From: CAWCDJ01 sp963794265
Lineage (GTDB): Bacteria > Acidobacteriota > Terriglobia > Bryobacterales > Bryobacteraceae
Assembly (NCBI GenBank): GCA_963794265.1
Contig: CAWCDJ010000003.1
Location: forward strand, 1,302,001 to 1,366,000
DNA length: 64,000 nt
Direction: 5' to 3'
A model generated the notes under the pieces. That model did not search any database. It was not told where the DNA came from and saw only the letters and a list, made by a program, of their open reading frames with translations. Both the position numbers and the translations under genes were made by a program. Of the stretch, positions 25,380-35,812 are shown in pieces; positions within the stretch are counted from its first letter, which is position 1, and each line of letters opens with the position of its first letter.

Positions 25380-26097
25380 CGGCGGCGCGGTACTTCCCCG
25401 TGATTCCGTTCCAGCGCACGCGCAGGGGATCGCCGAACGCTTTCAGGCCCCGCCAGAGGCTGACCTTGGTGCCGGCGGCGTCATTCCAGCGCACCGGCAC
25501 TTCGAGGACGCGGAACCCCAGATGCTGCGCGATGTAAAGGACCTCGACGTCGAAACCGAAGCCGTCGAGCGTCTGCTGGCTGTAGATCTCCCGGGCGGCC
25601 CGCGCTTCGAACAGCTTGAAGCCGCACTGGGTGTCCCGGAACGGCAGGCCCGTAACGATCCGCATGACGAGATTGAAGAATCGCCCCATACCCTCGCGAA
25701 AGACCGGCTGGCGAACGCCGATCAGCGAGCGGTTGAGCGCTCGGGAACCGATGGCCACCTGTGCTTCCCGGCGCTCCACCGCGTCCCAGAGTTTTTCGAG
25801 TTCCTCGATGGGCGTGGAGAGATCGGCGTCGGAAAAGAGCAGCCAGTCGCCGGCCGCTTCGAACATGCCGTGGCGAACCGAGTACCCTTTCCCGCGGTTT
25901 CCGGGGTTCTCAACGACGCGCGCTCCGGCGCGGCGGGCGGCGTCGGCGGTGGCGTCGCACGAGCCGTCGTTCACGACCACGATCTCGGCAAATTCCCACC
26001 GGCCGGAGGAAAGGTAGCCCCCGACCGTCTGCAATGTGGCGGGTAGCCGCTTCTCTTCGTTGTACGCAGGAATGATAATGGAAATAGAGCGTCGCAA
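25369..26097 (-). CDS. family 2 glycosyltransferase (dolichyl/undecaprenyl-phosphate glucosyltransferase-like)
   Basis: 242 residues. GT2 fold with I-I-I-P-A-Y-N-E-E, V-V-V-N-D-G-S and the metal site F-S-D-A-D-L-S, then the D-T-Q-C-G-F-K motif and G-F-G-F-D-V-E typical of polyprenyl-phosphate glucosyl or mannosyl transferases. No C-terminal membrane helices are evident. It would load a sugar on a lipid carrier for later transfer at the envelope. The start is TTG at 26097, 8 nt after TATAAG, again without a Shine-Dalgarno. Confidence 0.88.
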   Translation of the reverse strand: MRRSISIIIPAYNEEKRLPATLQTVGGYLSSGRWEFAEIVVVNDGSCDATADAARRAGARVVENPGNRGKGYSVRHGMFEAAGDWLLFSDADLSTPIEELEKLWDAVERREAQVAIGSRALNRSLIGVRQPVFREGMGRFFNLVMRIVTGLPFRDTQCGFKLFEARAAREIYSQQTLDGFGFDVEVLYIAQHLGFRVLEVPVRWNDAAGTKVSLWRGLKAFGDPLRVRWNGITGKYRAAVRP

Positions 26098-26105
26098 AAG
26101 AAGAA

Positions 26106-26111
26106 CTTATA
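26106..26111 (-). promoter_or_regulatory. -10-like hexamer for leaderless glycosyltransferase gene
   Basis: TATAAG on the minus strand ends 8 nt before the TTG start. Confidence 0.35.
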
Positions 26112-26191
26112 GTAACTGATTTTCCCCTTTCTCTTCGGCGCCGGGCGGTCCCCGGAATTCCGCAGCGGACTGCCAATAACAGGAGAACATT

Positions 26192-27686
<1,495 letters not shown>

Positions 27687-27700
<14 letters not shown>

Positions 27701-28946
27701 GAAGACTTTGCCTTCGACTTTCGAACTGTTTGTCGCCGCCCGCTATCTGCGCGCCCGGCGGAAGGAAGCGATGGTGTCGATCATCACCGTGATTTCGGTG
27801 ATCGGGGTGGCGGCCGGGGTTATGGCGCTGGTGATTGCGCTGGCCGTGAACAACGGCTTTCGCGTGACGCTGCAGCGCAACCTGCTGGGCGCCATGGCGC
27901 ACATCAACGTGATGCCGAAGATACCCGGCGAAGGCATCGATAACTGGCGGGGGATGGCCGCGCAGCTCTCCAAACTGCCGCACGTCAAGGCGGTTTCGCC
28001 CGCGCTCTACAGCGAGGTTTTCCTGACCGGGCCGCTCCAATCCACGGGGGCGTTGCTGAAGGGCATCGAACCGAATGCCGAGCTGGGGATCAGCGATACG
28101 CTGCGGCACCTGAAGGCCGGCTCGCTCGACCGGCTGCGCGATCCGAATGCGAATCCTCCGGGCATCATTCTCGGATCGCAGATGGTGGCGGACACCGGTA
28201 TGGTGATGAATTCGATCGTGAACGTGGTGAGCCCGCAGGGGGAGCTGACGCCGTTCGGCGTCCGTCCGTCGATTTTCAGGTTCAAGGTCGTCGGAATCTT
28301 CGAGACCGGCTTCTATCAGATTGACGACACGTGGGCCTTCACGTCGATTGCGGCGGAGCAGCGCTTCCTGCACATTCCCGACCAGGTGAACCAGATGGAA
28401 ATCAACGTGGACAACCTGGACAGCGCGCCGCGGATCGCCAAAGAGATCGAGCGGGTAGTGGGGAAGAAGTACACCACCACGACCTGGCTCGAGCGCAACA
28501 AGCAGCTTCTGGGCGCGCTGAACATGGAGCGCGTGGTCACGATCATCACGATCGGGTTAATCGAGCTGGTGGCCGCGCTCAATATTTTCATCACGCTGGT
28601 GATGATGGTGATGGAGAAATACAGGGACATCGCGGTGCTGATGTCGATGGGCGCGCGGCAGTCGCAGATCCGGCGGATCTTTATGCTGCAGGGCGTGCTG
28701 ATCGGGGTGGTCGGCAGCGCAATCGGGCTGGTGGTGGGGTATACCTTCTGCTACATCGCGGCGGCGTACAAGTGGCCGCCGCTCGACCAGTCTGTGTACG
28801 CGCTGAGCTATGTTCCGTTCAACCCGCGGCCGCTAGACGCGCTGTGGATCGCGGGCGCGGCCATCCTGGTGAGCTTCCTGGCGACGATCTATCCGGCGCG
28901 CAATGCGACCCGGATTGCGCCGGCCGAAGTCCTGCGCTACGAATAG
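27687..28946 (+). CDS. LolC/LolE-family lipoprotein-releasing ABC permease
   Basis: 419 residues with four predicted membrane segments: one near 30-55, then three clustered C-terminally (about 280-310, 330-365, 385-410), enclosing a large periplasmic domain (MacB-PCD type). R-Y-L-R-A-R-R and the FtsX-like coupling region (S-M-G-A-R-x5-I-R-R-I-F) are visible. Lol permeases pull lipoproteins from the inner membrane for delivery to the outer membrane. No LolD ATPase lies beside it; one must act from elsewhere. The overlap with lysS by 14 nt suggests translational coupling. Confidence 0.88.
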
Positions 28947-28949
28947 ACT

Positions 28950-30194
28950 GTGAAGATATCGGATATCCGGGCGACGACCGTGACGGTGCCGCTCGAAGCC
29001 CCGCTGCGCCACGCCAACGGGTGTCACTGGGGCCGCTTCGTGCGGACGATCATCGAGGTCGAGACCGATAACGGGCTGGTCGGCCTGGGGGAGATGGGGG
29101 GCGGCGGCGAATCGGCCGAGGCCGTATTCCGCGCGATGAAAGCGTACCTGGTGGGGCATGACCCGGCGCGCCTGGAAGAGATGCGGTTTCTGATTGCGAA
29201 CCCCACCGCATCGCTGTACAACAACCGCACCCAGGTATTGGCGGCGCTCGAGTTCGCCTGCCTGGACATTCTGGGGCAGGCGTGGGGCGTGCCGGTGTGC
29301 GACATCCTGGGCGGGCGGCTCCGCGACCGCGTGCCGTTCGCGACGTACTGTTTCTTTCGCTATCCCGACGCCAAAACCGGCGCGGGCGAGGTGCGGACGA
29401 TCGATCAACTCGTGGCTTTCGCCAAGGCCATGAAGCGGCGATTCGGCTTCCAGACGCACAAGCTCAAGGCGGGCGTGTTCCCGCCGGATTACGAACTCGA
29501 AGCGTATCGCGCCCTGGCCGCGGCGTTCCCGGGCGACTCGCTGCGGTTCGACCCCAATGGTGTGTGGTCCACCGAGCAGGCAATCCGGTTCGGGCAGGCG
29601 ATCGAGGGACTGCGGACCGATTACCTGGAGGACCCGGTGTTCGGCCTGAACGGAATGCGCCGGACGCGGCAGATGGTGCGGGTGCCGCTCGCCACCAACA
29701 CGGTGGTGGTGAACTTCGAGCAGCTTGCCGCGAACGCGCTCGATACCGCGGTGGATGTGATCCTGCTCGACACCACGTTTTGGGGCGGCATACGGCCCTG
29801 CGTGAAGGCCGCCGCAGTCTGCGAGACTTTCCAGTTGGGCGTGGCGGTCCACTCGTCGGGCGAACTCGGCATTCAATTGGCGACCATGCTGCACCTGGGC
29901 GCCGTCATTCCGAATCTTTCCTTTGCGGCCGACGCGCACTATCATCATTTAACGGATGACGTGATCGAGGGCGGACTGATGCAGTACGAGCGCGGGTCGA
30001 TCGCGGTGCCGAAGGGTCCTGGGCTGGGTGTGCGCCTGGATCGCGACAAGCTGCGCGAGTACAGCGAGCTTTATCAGCGGCTGGGCGGCTACCCGTACGA
30101 TCAGGATCCGGCGCGCCCGGGCTGGACTCCCATAATTCCCAACGACCGGTGGGCCGACCCTTCGGACGGCAGCCCGGTCTCCATTCCGGTGTGA
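28950..30194 (+). CDS. glucarate-dehydratase-subgroup enolase superfamily enzyme
   Basis: 414 residues from GTG, 3 nt after the LolC/E-like gene. Enolase superfamily barrel with a K-L-K-A-G lysine motif, metal ligands in R-F-D-P-N-G and Y-L-E-D-P, a T-N-T loop in place of the T-N-M of GlucD, and a late V-H-S-S-G-E histidine segment. These mark the glucarate dehydratase group, which dehydrates acid sugars. It lies 4 nt before the GH67 alpha-glucuronidase, so its substrate is probably an acid derived from glucuronic acid. No signal peptide: cytoplasmic. Confidence 0.85.
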   Translation: MKISDIRATTVTVPLEAPLRHANGCHWGRFVRTIIEVETDNGLVGLGEMGGGGESAEAVFRAMKAYLVGHDPARLEEMRFLIANPTASLYNNRTQVLAALEFACLDILGQAWGVPVCDILGGRLRDRVPFATYCFFRYPDAKTGAGEVRTIDQLVAFAKAMKRRFGFQTHKLKAGVFPPDYELEAYRALAAAFPGDSLRFDPNGVWSTEQAIRFGQAIEGLRTDYLEDPVFGLNGMRRTRQMVRVPLATNTVVVNFEQLAANALDTAVDVILLDTTFWGGIRPCVKAAAVCETFQLGVAVHSSGELGIQLATMLHLGAVIPNLSFAADAHYHHLTDDVIEGGLMQYERGSIAVPKGPGLGVRLDRDKLREYSELYQRLGGYPYDQDPARPGWTPIIPNDRWADPSDGSPVSIPV

Positions 30195-30198
30195 CGCG

Positions 30199-32691
30199 AT
30201 GCGATATCTGCTTCTCATTGTGGCGGCCGTCAGCCTGCGCGGCGAGACCGGTTATGAGGCCTGGCTGCGCTACGCGCCGGCGGGCCGCGCGGCGTACGAG
30301 GCATCCGTACCCGCGGTGGCCGCGCGGCTGGGCGGCGGGGCGACGGTCCGGAGCGCGCAGCGGGAATTGATCCGCGGAGTGCGCGGCATGTTGGGACACA
30401 CGCTGCGGCTGGAGACGGGCGTGCCGCGGGAGAGCGCCATAGTGCTCGGCACGCTGGCCGAGATCCGGCGGGCCGCTCCGCAGTGGGGCTTGAGCGGCGT
30501 GATCCCGCCTGATGGTTTTTGGCTGAAGTCCGTGGCCGCGGGCGGGCTGCGCTATACGGTGGTAGCCGGCGGCAGCAACCGCGGGGTGCTCTACGGCGCG
30601 TTCGCGCTGCTGCGCAAGATCGCGCTGGGCGAACCGGTGGGCAACCTGGACGAGCGGCAGGCGCCGTACGCGCCGGTGCGGTGGGTGAATCAGTGGGACA
30701 ACCTGGATGGCTCGATCGAGCGCGGCTACGGCGGGCGGTCGATCTTCTGGGAGAACGGCCGCGTGCGGGAGGACCTGAGCCGCGTGGCCGATTACGCGCG
30801 CCTGCTGGCGTCAATCGGGATCGACGGATGTTCCATCAACAACGTAAACGCCGACCCGAAAATGCTGACGCCGGAAATGATTCCGCAGATCGCGCGAATT
30901 GCCGAAGCGATGCGGCCGTGGGGCGTACGGGTGGCGATCTCGGTGGATTTCGGCAGTCCGAAAACCATCGGCGGCCTGGATACGTTCGACCCGCTCGACG
31001 CGCGCGTGGCCGCGTGGTGGAAATCGAAAGCGGGCGAGTTGTACAGGGCGGTGCCGGACCTGGCGGGCTTTGTCCTCAAGGCCGATTCCGAGGGACGCGT
31101 TGGGCCTTCCGCCTATGGGAGGACTCACGCCGATGCAGCGAATGTGGTGGGCCGGGCGCTCGCGCCGCACGGCGGGCTGCTGTTTTACCGCGGCTTTGTC
31201 TACGACCATCACATGGACTGGCGGAACCCGAAGAATGATCGCGCCCGCGCCGCCTTCGACAATTTCCAGCCGCTCGACGGCAAGTTCGACGATAACGTGA
31301 TCGTGCAGATCAAAAATGGCCCGATCGATTTCCAGGTGCGCGAGCCGGCTTCTCCGCTATTCGGCGCTCTCGAAAAGACCAACCAGGCGATCGAACTCCA
31401 GGTAACCCAGGAGTACCTGGGGCAGGCGCGGCACACGGTGTTCCTCGCGCCCCTGTGGAAAGCGACGCTGGATTTCGATCTCGAAGCGAAAGGCCGGGGG
31501 ACGCCGGTGAAGGCGCTCGCGGCCGGCCATACGTTCCACCGGCCCACCGGCGGCTTTGTGGGCGTGGTGAACGTGGGGCTCGACCTGAATTGGACGGGCA
31601 ATCATCTTTCGCAGGCCAATCTTTACGGCTACGGACGGCTGGCGTGGGATCCGGATTTGAGCGCGCAACGGATCAGCGACGAATGGACCAGGCTGACGTT
31701 CGGCGGGGACCCGGAAGTCGTTAGCGCCGTCAACGCGATCGAGCTCAGTTCGTGGAGGACCTACGAAGACTATACCGGGCCGCTCGGGCTACAGACCCTC
31801 ACCGACATCACCGGGAACCATTACAGCGTGAACGTCGAAGCGTCCGAGCGCAACGGCTGGGGACAGTGGCATCGTGCCGACGGGCAGGGCGTAGGAATGG
31901 ACCGCACGGTGGCGGACGGCACCGGCTACATCGGCCAATACCGGCCCGCGGTGGCGCGCGTCTACGAATCGCTTGCAACATGTCCGGACGATCTTGTTTT
32001 GTTCTTCCACCACGTGCCGTACAGGTACAAGCTGCACTCGGGAAAGACGGTGATCCAGTACTTGTACGATGCGCATTACGAGGGTGCCAATCGGGCCGCC
32101 GGCTATGTGCGGCAATGGGAAGCGCTGCGTGGGCGCATGGACGACGAACGGTACGGCGAAATCCTGGCGCAGTTGAAGTATCAGGCGGGCCAGGCGATCG
32201 TGTGGCGCGATGCGGTGACCCGCTGGTTCGCGCGGGCTTCGGGAATTGCCGATGCCGCCGGCAGGGTGGGCAACTATCCGGGGCGGATCGAGGCGGAATC
32301 GATGGAATTGGCCGGATACGCGGTGGGCGAGGTAACTCCGTGGGAAGCGGCGTCGGGCGGGAAAGCCGTATCGTGCGCGGCGGCCGCCTGCGCGGCCGGC
32401 GTGCGGTTCGGCGGCGCCGCCGGATGGTACACGCTGCGCGTCGAGTATTTCGACCTGGCGGAAGGGGTGGCCAAGTTTCGCGTGCTGGTGGGTGACCAGG
32501 TGGTGGATGAGTGGAGCGCGGCGGACCGGCTGCCGGTTCGAAAAATCGAAGCGGGGGCTTCAGCTGGGCGCGTGATCGAGGGGGTCGCGTTGCGCCCGGG
32601 AGACCAGATCCGGATCGAGGGCGTGCCCGGGGGGAGCGACCCCGCGGCCCTGGATTACGTCGAGATTGTTCAGGCGCCGGGACCTCGGTAG
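30199..32691 (+). CDS. exported GH67 alpha-glucuronidase
   Basis: 830 residues with a short Sec signal (M-R-Y-L-L-L-I-V-A-A-V). GH67 enzymes release (4-O-methyl)glucuronic acid from xylo-oligosaccharides. The predicted general acid is the Glu in K-A-D-S-E-G, and the general bases are in K-N-G-P-I-D-F-Q and V-T-Q-E-Y-L-G. The last about 130 residues form an extra beta-rich region (I-E-A-E-S-M-E-L) resembling a carbohydrate-binding type module. It is the end of the lysS to GH67 series. Presence of the signal suggests periplasmic action, followed by uptake of the uronate. Confidence 0.92.
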   Translation: MRYLLLIVAAVSLRGETGYEAWLRYAPAGRAAYEASVPAVAARLGGGATVRSAQRELIRGVRGMLGHTLRLETGVPRESAIVLGTLAEIRRAAPQWGLSGVIPPDGFWLKSVAAGGLRYTVVAGGSNRGVLYGAFALLRKIALGEPVGNLDERQAPYAPVRWVNQWDNLDGSIERGYGGRSIFWENGRVREDLSRVADYARLLASIGIDGCSINNVNADPKMLTPEMIPQIARIAEAMRPWGVRVAISVDFGSPKTIGGLDTFDPLDARVAAWWKSKAGELYRAVPDLAGFVLKADSEGRVGPSAYGRTHADAANVVGRALAPHGGLLFYRGFVYDHHMDWRNPKNDRARAAFDNFQPLDGKFDDNVIVQIKNGPIDFQVREPASPLFGALEKTNQAIELQVTQEYLGQARHTVFLAPLWKATLDFDLEAKGRGTPVKALAAGHTFHRPTGGFVGVVNVGLDLNWTGNHLSQANLYGYGRLAWDPDLSAQRISDEWTRLTFGGDPEVVSAVNAIELSSWRTYEDYTGPLGLQTLTDITGNHYSVNVEASERNGWGQWHRADGQGVGMDRTVADGTGYIGQYRPAVARVYESLATCPDDLVLFFHHVPYRYKLHSGKTVIQYLYDAHYEGANRAAGYVRQWEALRGRMDDERYGEILAQLKYQAGQAIVWRDAVTRWFARASGIADAAGRVGNYPGRIEAESMELAGYAVGEVTPWEAASGGKAVSCAAAACAAGVRFGGAAGWYTLRVEYFDLAEGVAKFRVLVGDQVVDEWSAADRLPVRKIEAGASAGRVIEGVALRPGDQIRIEGVPGGSDPAALDYVEIVQAPGPR

Positions 32692-32700
32692 AGCAGGCCC

Positions 32701-34206
32701 CTACTTTACGGGGATCTTGAAAACGTAGGCTTGTCGCGCCGGCAGCGCGGCGGAGAGCGCCTCGGGGACATGGATGCGCAACCGGCTGCCCTCGCGCGTA
32801 GTTTCGAGCGAGTGGCTGCCTTCGAGAAGGGTCGCGCGGGCGCCCGGCGGGGCTTCGATATCGTCAATCACGACTTCGTTCTGCGGGCGGCGCGGCACGA
32901 TGGCGTAAACCGCGTCGTCTTTGGCCGTCAGAAAGGCATCGGCGCGGGCGTAACCGGCGGGCGGGGCATCCACCATTTTGGTGATGTCGTACTCCGCCAT
33001 AAACTCCTTCTCCTCCAGTTTGGGAATGGCGCCCCGGCTCCACTGGCGGGGATTGCGCCAGGCCTTCGTTCCGTAAATGGCTTCGCCGTTCGGGCGGAGC
33101 CAATCGCCAATTTGGGTGAGCCGCTCTTCCATGATGACGGGAATGCGGCCGTCGGCGGTGGGGCCGATATCGAGCAGCAGGTTGCCGCCGCGGCTGACGA
33201 TGTCGATCAGCATCAGCAGCAACTCGCGGTCGGTGTGGTAATCCCTGACGGTCTCCATTCGGTTGTAGCCGTAGGAGTAGCCCATGCCGCGGCTTTCCTC
33301 CCAGGGGTGGGCGGATTGCTGCATTCCGGAGGTGTACTCGGTGGTGTAATAGCCGCCGTGTTTGTGACGGGTGTCCTTGCCCCAGCGATCGTCGATGACA
33401 ACTTCGTCGCGGACGGGAGATTCGTTAAAGAGCCACGCGAGGAGTTCGGGCGAGCGCCATTCGGCGCTGTCCATTTCCCATTCGCCATCGGAGAAGATGA
33501 TGCTGGGTTTGGCGTGGGTCACGACGTCCTTGAACTGCGGGAACAGGTGTTCGGCGACGTAGCGCTTGCGGTCCGCCAGGTAGAGCGGGTTGTACCACTC
33601 ATAGAGCGAATAATAGATGCCCATGTGGAGGCCCCGCCGACGTCCGGCGTCCATCAGATCGGCTAGCACGTCGCGCTTCGGGCCGGTATCTACGGCGTTC
33701 CACGGGCGGCCCCAGGCGCGGTTGGCCTCGGCGCTGCGCCAGAGGGTAAAGCCCTCGTGGTGCTTGGATGTGAGCGCGACGTATTTCGCGCCGGAGCGCT
33801 CGAAGACTTCGGCCCAGCGGTCGGGGTCGTAGAGTTCGGCGCGGAACATGGGAGCGAAATCGAAGTAGGGGAAATTGGCGCCGTAGACACGCTGGTGGAA
33901 CTTCCAGGTGGAGGCGCCGTCGCCGACCGGGCCGGGTGCCTTCCTGCCGTTGGTCAGGGAATTCCAATACCACTCGGCGTAGGGGTTCTCGCCCTTCACA
34001 TTGACCGCGGCGTACGAGGGCACGGAGTACACGCCCCAGTGAATGAAGATGCCGAATTTAGCGTCTGTATACCATTTCGGCGAGGGGCGGCGGTCGATGG
34101 ACTCCCAGGTGGGCGCAAAGCGGGATTGCTGAGCCGCGGCCCGGCCGGCGGCGGCGAGTGCCAGCGGGGCGGAGGCACAGGTTTTTAATAGATCGCGGCG
34201 TCGCAT
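32701..34206 (-). CDS. exported GH29 alpha-L-fucosidase
   Basis: 501 residues from M-R-R-R-D-L-L-K. A Tat-like signal, then the GH29 core F-G-I-F-I-H-W-G-V-Y-S and the W-E-S family features. The predicted nucleophile is the Asp of I-I-F-S-D-G-E, in place of the more common W-F-D-G. It removes alpha-fucose from xyloglucan or glycoprotein glycans. The ATG at 34206 has both a TATCCT hexamer 7 nt upstream and a GGAG in the gap. Longer in-frame extensions lie antisense to the cytochrome gene and are rejected. Confidence 0.9.
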   Translation of the reverse strand: MRRRDLLKTCASAPLALAAAGRAAAQQSRFAPTWESIDRRPSPKWYTDAKFGIFIHWGVYSVPSYAAVNVKGENPYAEWYWNSLTNGRKAPGPVGDGASTWKFHQRVYGANFPYFDFAPMFRAELYDPDRWAEVFERSGAKYVALTSKHHEGFTLWRSAEANRAWGRPWNAVDTGPKRDVLADLMDAGRRRGLHMGIYYSLYEWYNPLYLADRKRYVAEHLFPQFKDVVTHAKPSIIFSDGEWEMDSAEWRSPELLAWLFNESPVRDEVVIDDRWGKDTRHKHGGYYTTEYTSGMQQSAHPWEESRGMGYSYGYNRMETVRDYHTDRELLLMLIDIVSRGGNLLLDIGPTADGRIPVIMEERLTQIGDWLRPNGEAIYGTKAWRNPRQWSRGAIPKLEEKEFMAEYDITKMVDAPPAGYARADAFLTAKDDAVYAIVPRRPQNEVVIDDIEAPPGARATLLEGSHSLETTREGSRLRIHVPEALSAALPARQAYVFKIPVK

Positions 34207-34213
34207 CTGCTCC

Positions 34214-34219
34214 AGGATA
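34214..34219 (-). promoter_or_regulatory. -10-like hexamer of the fucosidase gene
   Basis: TATCCT ends 7 nt before the ATG. It faces the cytochrome -10 across 20 bp, forming a compact divergent promoter. Confidence 0.4.
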
Positions 34220-34239
34220 CACCGCGCCCCTCCATGATG

Positions 34240-34245
34240 TATGAT
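34240..34245 (+). promoter_or_regulatory. -10-like hexamer for leaderless cytochrome gene
   Basis: TATGAT ends 7 nt before the ATG at 34253; no Shine-Dalgarno. It overlaps an in-frame upstream ATG at 34241. Confidence 0.45.
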
Positions 34246-34252
34246 TACGTGC

Positions 34253-34615
34253 ATGCGTTTTGCTATGGTCTCGATGCTGTTTACGCTGCTTCCGCTCGCT
34301 GCCCAGGATGCCCCGCCGCCCAGGCAGGAGCACGGCATGATGATGCACAAAAACCTGAAGATCCTGAAGGACGCTGAAGTGCGCCCGATGATGGGCGCGT
34401 TCCGCACAGCCCTGGGAGTGCAATGCACGTTCTGCCACACGATGGGAGATTTTGCGAGCGACGCGAATCCGCACAAGGACAAGGCGCGGATGATGATCGC
34501 GATGGTGCGGGACGTGAATGCTAAATTTGGGGACGGCAAGGATCACGTGACCTGCTACACCTGCCACCGCGGGAAGAACGAGCCGGAATCGGCGCCGCCG
34601 GCGGTGCAACAGTAG
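34253..34615 (+). CDS. exported dihaem cytochrome c, CytoC_RC-like
   Basis: About 120 residues from M-R-F-A-M-V-S-M. A Sec signal, then H-K-N-L-K-I-L-K and two haem motifs C-T-F-C-H and C-Y-T-C-H, spaced as in the small cytochromes related to the photosynthetic reaction-centre cytochrome subunit family. Histidines and methionines (H-G-M-M-M-H) near the N-terminus may be axial ligands. Such proteins are common in non-phototrophic acidobacteria; their partners are unknown. The ATG at 34253 is preferred to 34241 because of the -10 placement. Confidence 0.8.
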   Translation: MRFAMVSMLFTLLPLAAQDAPPPRQEHGMMMHKNLKILKDAEVRPMMGAFRTALGVQCTFCHTMGDFASDANPHKDKARMMIAMVRDVNAKFGDGKDHVTCYTCHRGKNEPESAPPAVQQ

Positions 34616-34623
34616 GGAATTGA

Positions 34624-34653
34624 AAAACGGGCAGGCCGGGAGGCCTACCCTAC
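34624..34653 (-). terminator. terminator-like hairpin, copy 2 of a 30-nt interspersed repeat
   Basis: Identical over 30 nt to 22173-22202. On the minus strand it starts right after the dipeptidase stop codon and forms the GGTAGGCC / GGCCTGCC stem followed by CGTTTTT. It would also end transcription between this gene and the cytochrome gene. Confidence 0.6.
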
Positions 34654-35766
34654 TTACTTTCCGGTTACTTCGTGGAGGACGCGGAGGGTGTTGCCGCCGA
34701 AGATCTTTGCGAGATCGGCCTCGGTATAGCCCTTCCTGCGTAAGGCGGCTTTGAGTGCGGGCATCTTGGAGATGTCCTCGAGGCCCTTGGGCGGCGAAGA
34801 GATGCCGTCGAAATCGCTGCCGATGCCGACGTGATCGATGCCGGCGATCTTTACAGCGTGATCGACGTGCCCGGCGGCATCTTCGACGGTGCCGAAGGTC
34901 GGGCGGGCCTTCATGTCGCGGTGCATCTCGTCGGCGGCGTAGTCGTCGAGCGCCTTGCCGATGAGGGTGGGCTCGGCCGCGACGTTCGAGATGTCGGCCT
35001 TTAGCTGCTCGGCGTCCTTGGGATTCAGAAAGCCTTCGCCGAAATTGATTCCCACCACACCGCCATTTTTGGCGAGCGCCTGAAGCATCTCGTCGGTCAT
35101 GTTGCGGGGAACGTCGGAGATCGCCCGGCAGGAGGAGTGCGACGCAATCACGGGCTTGGTGCTGACGGCCAGAACGTCGAAAAAGGTCTTATCGGAGACG
35201 TGGGAGACGTCGACGATCATGCCGAGCCGGTTCATCTCCTGGACCACTTCCCTGCCGAACGCGGTGAGGCCGTTGTGGGCGGGAGTGTCGGTGGAGGAAT
35301 CCGCCCAATCCGTGTTGCGAAAGTGAGTGAGGGTTATGGAGCGGATGCCGAGGCGGTAATACATGCGGAGGACGGCGAGATCGTCATCGATCTGGTGGCC
35401 GCCTTCGACTGTGAGGATGGCGGCGATGCGGCCGGAGCGGGTGATCCGGAGGACGTCGGCGGAATTCAGGGCGAGGGCGATCTGTTCGGGGTGGGTGTCG
35501 AAGAGACGCTGCATGGCGTCGCGCAAATCGAGCGTGCGCCGGATGGCTTCCGAGCCCTTGTAGTAGGTGGGTACCCAGAGAGCGAAAAACGGCGCGTTGA
35601 CGCCGCCCTCCTTGAGGCGTGGAATATCGACGTGGCCGACCGGCGAGCGCCGGGTGATGTCGGCGCGGTCGATGAGGATGCGCTGCGCGGTATCGATATG
35701 GCTATCGATGCCGACCGTTTGGGCGGCAAGCGGGAGCGCGGCCATGAGAAAATTCACAATTCGCAT
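34654..35766 (-). CDS. membrane dipeptidase (peptidase M19)
   Basis: About 370 residues from M-R-I-V-N-F-L-M, with a short Sec signal. M19 zinc ligands are visible in D-S-H-I-D-T, V-E-G-G-H, S-H-S-S-C-R-A and G-S-D-F-D-G. The family hydrolyses dipeptides, including D-containing ones, and some beta-lactams. It probably works in the periplasm. It is divergent from the VOC gene by 46 nt, with TATGCT 6 nt before the ATG and no Shine-Dalgarno. Confidence 0.92.
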   Translation of the reverse strand: MRIVNFLMAALPLAAQTVGIDSHIDTAQRILIDRADITRRSPVGHVDIPRLKEGGVNAPFFALWVPTYYKGSEAIRRTLDLRDAMQRLFDTHPEQIALALNSADVLRITRSGRIAAILTVEGGHQIDDDLAVLRMYYRLGIRSITLTHFRNTDWADSSTDTPAHNGLTAFGREVVQEMNRLGMIVDVSHVSDKTFFDVLAVSTKPVIASHSSCRAISDVPRNMTDEMLQALAKNGGVVGINFGEGFLNPKDAEQLKADISNVAAEPTLIGKALDDYAADEMHRDMKARPTFGTVEDAAGHVDHAVKIAGIDHVGIGSDFDGISSPPKGLEDISKMPALKAALRRKGYTEADLAKIFGGNTLRVLHEVTGK

Positions 35767-35772
35767 GGGGGA

Positions 35773-35778
35773 AGCATA
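35773..35778 (-). promoter_or_regulatory. -10-like hexamer for leaderless dipeptidase gene
   Basis: TATGCT ends 6 nt before the ATG at 35766. Confidence 0.4.
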
Positions 35779-35799
35779 CCGCACCGGTCAAGCGGCTGG

Positions 35800-35805
35800 T
35801 ATCCT
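35800..35805 (+). promoter_or_regulatory. -10-like hexamer for leaderless VOC gene
   Basis: TATCCT, preceded by TGG, ends 7 nt before the ATG at 35813, so it may act as an extended -10. Confidence 0.4.
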
Positions 35806-35812
35806 GGTGCGC

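Noticed and set aside
30230..30814. Antisense frame over GH67
   Set aside because: Low-complexity Arg/Pro/Ala translation; a shadow of the real gene.
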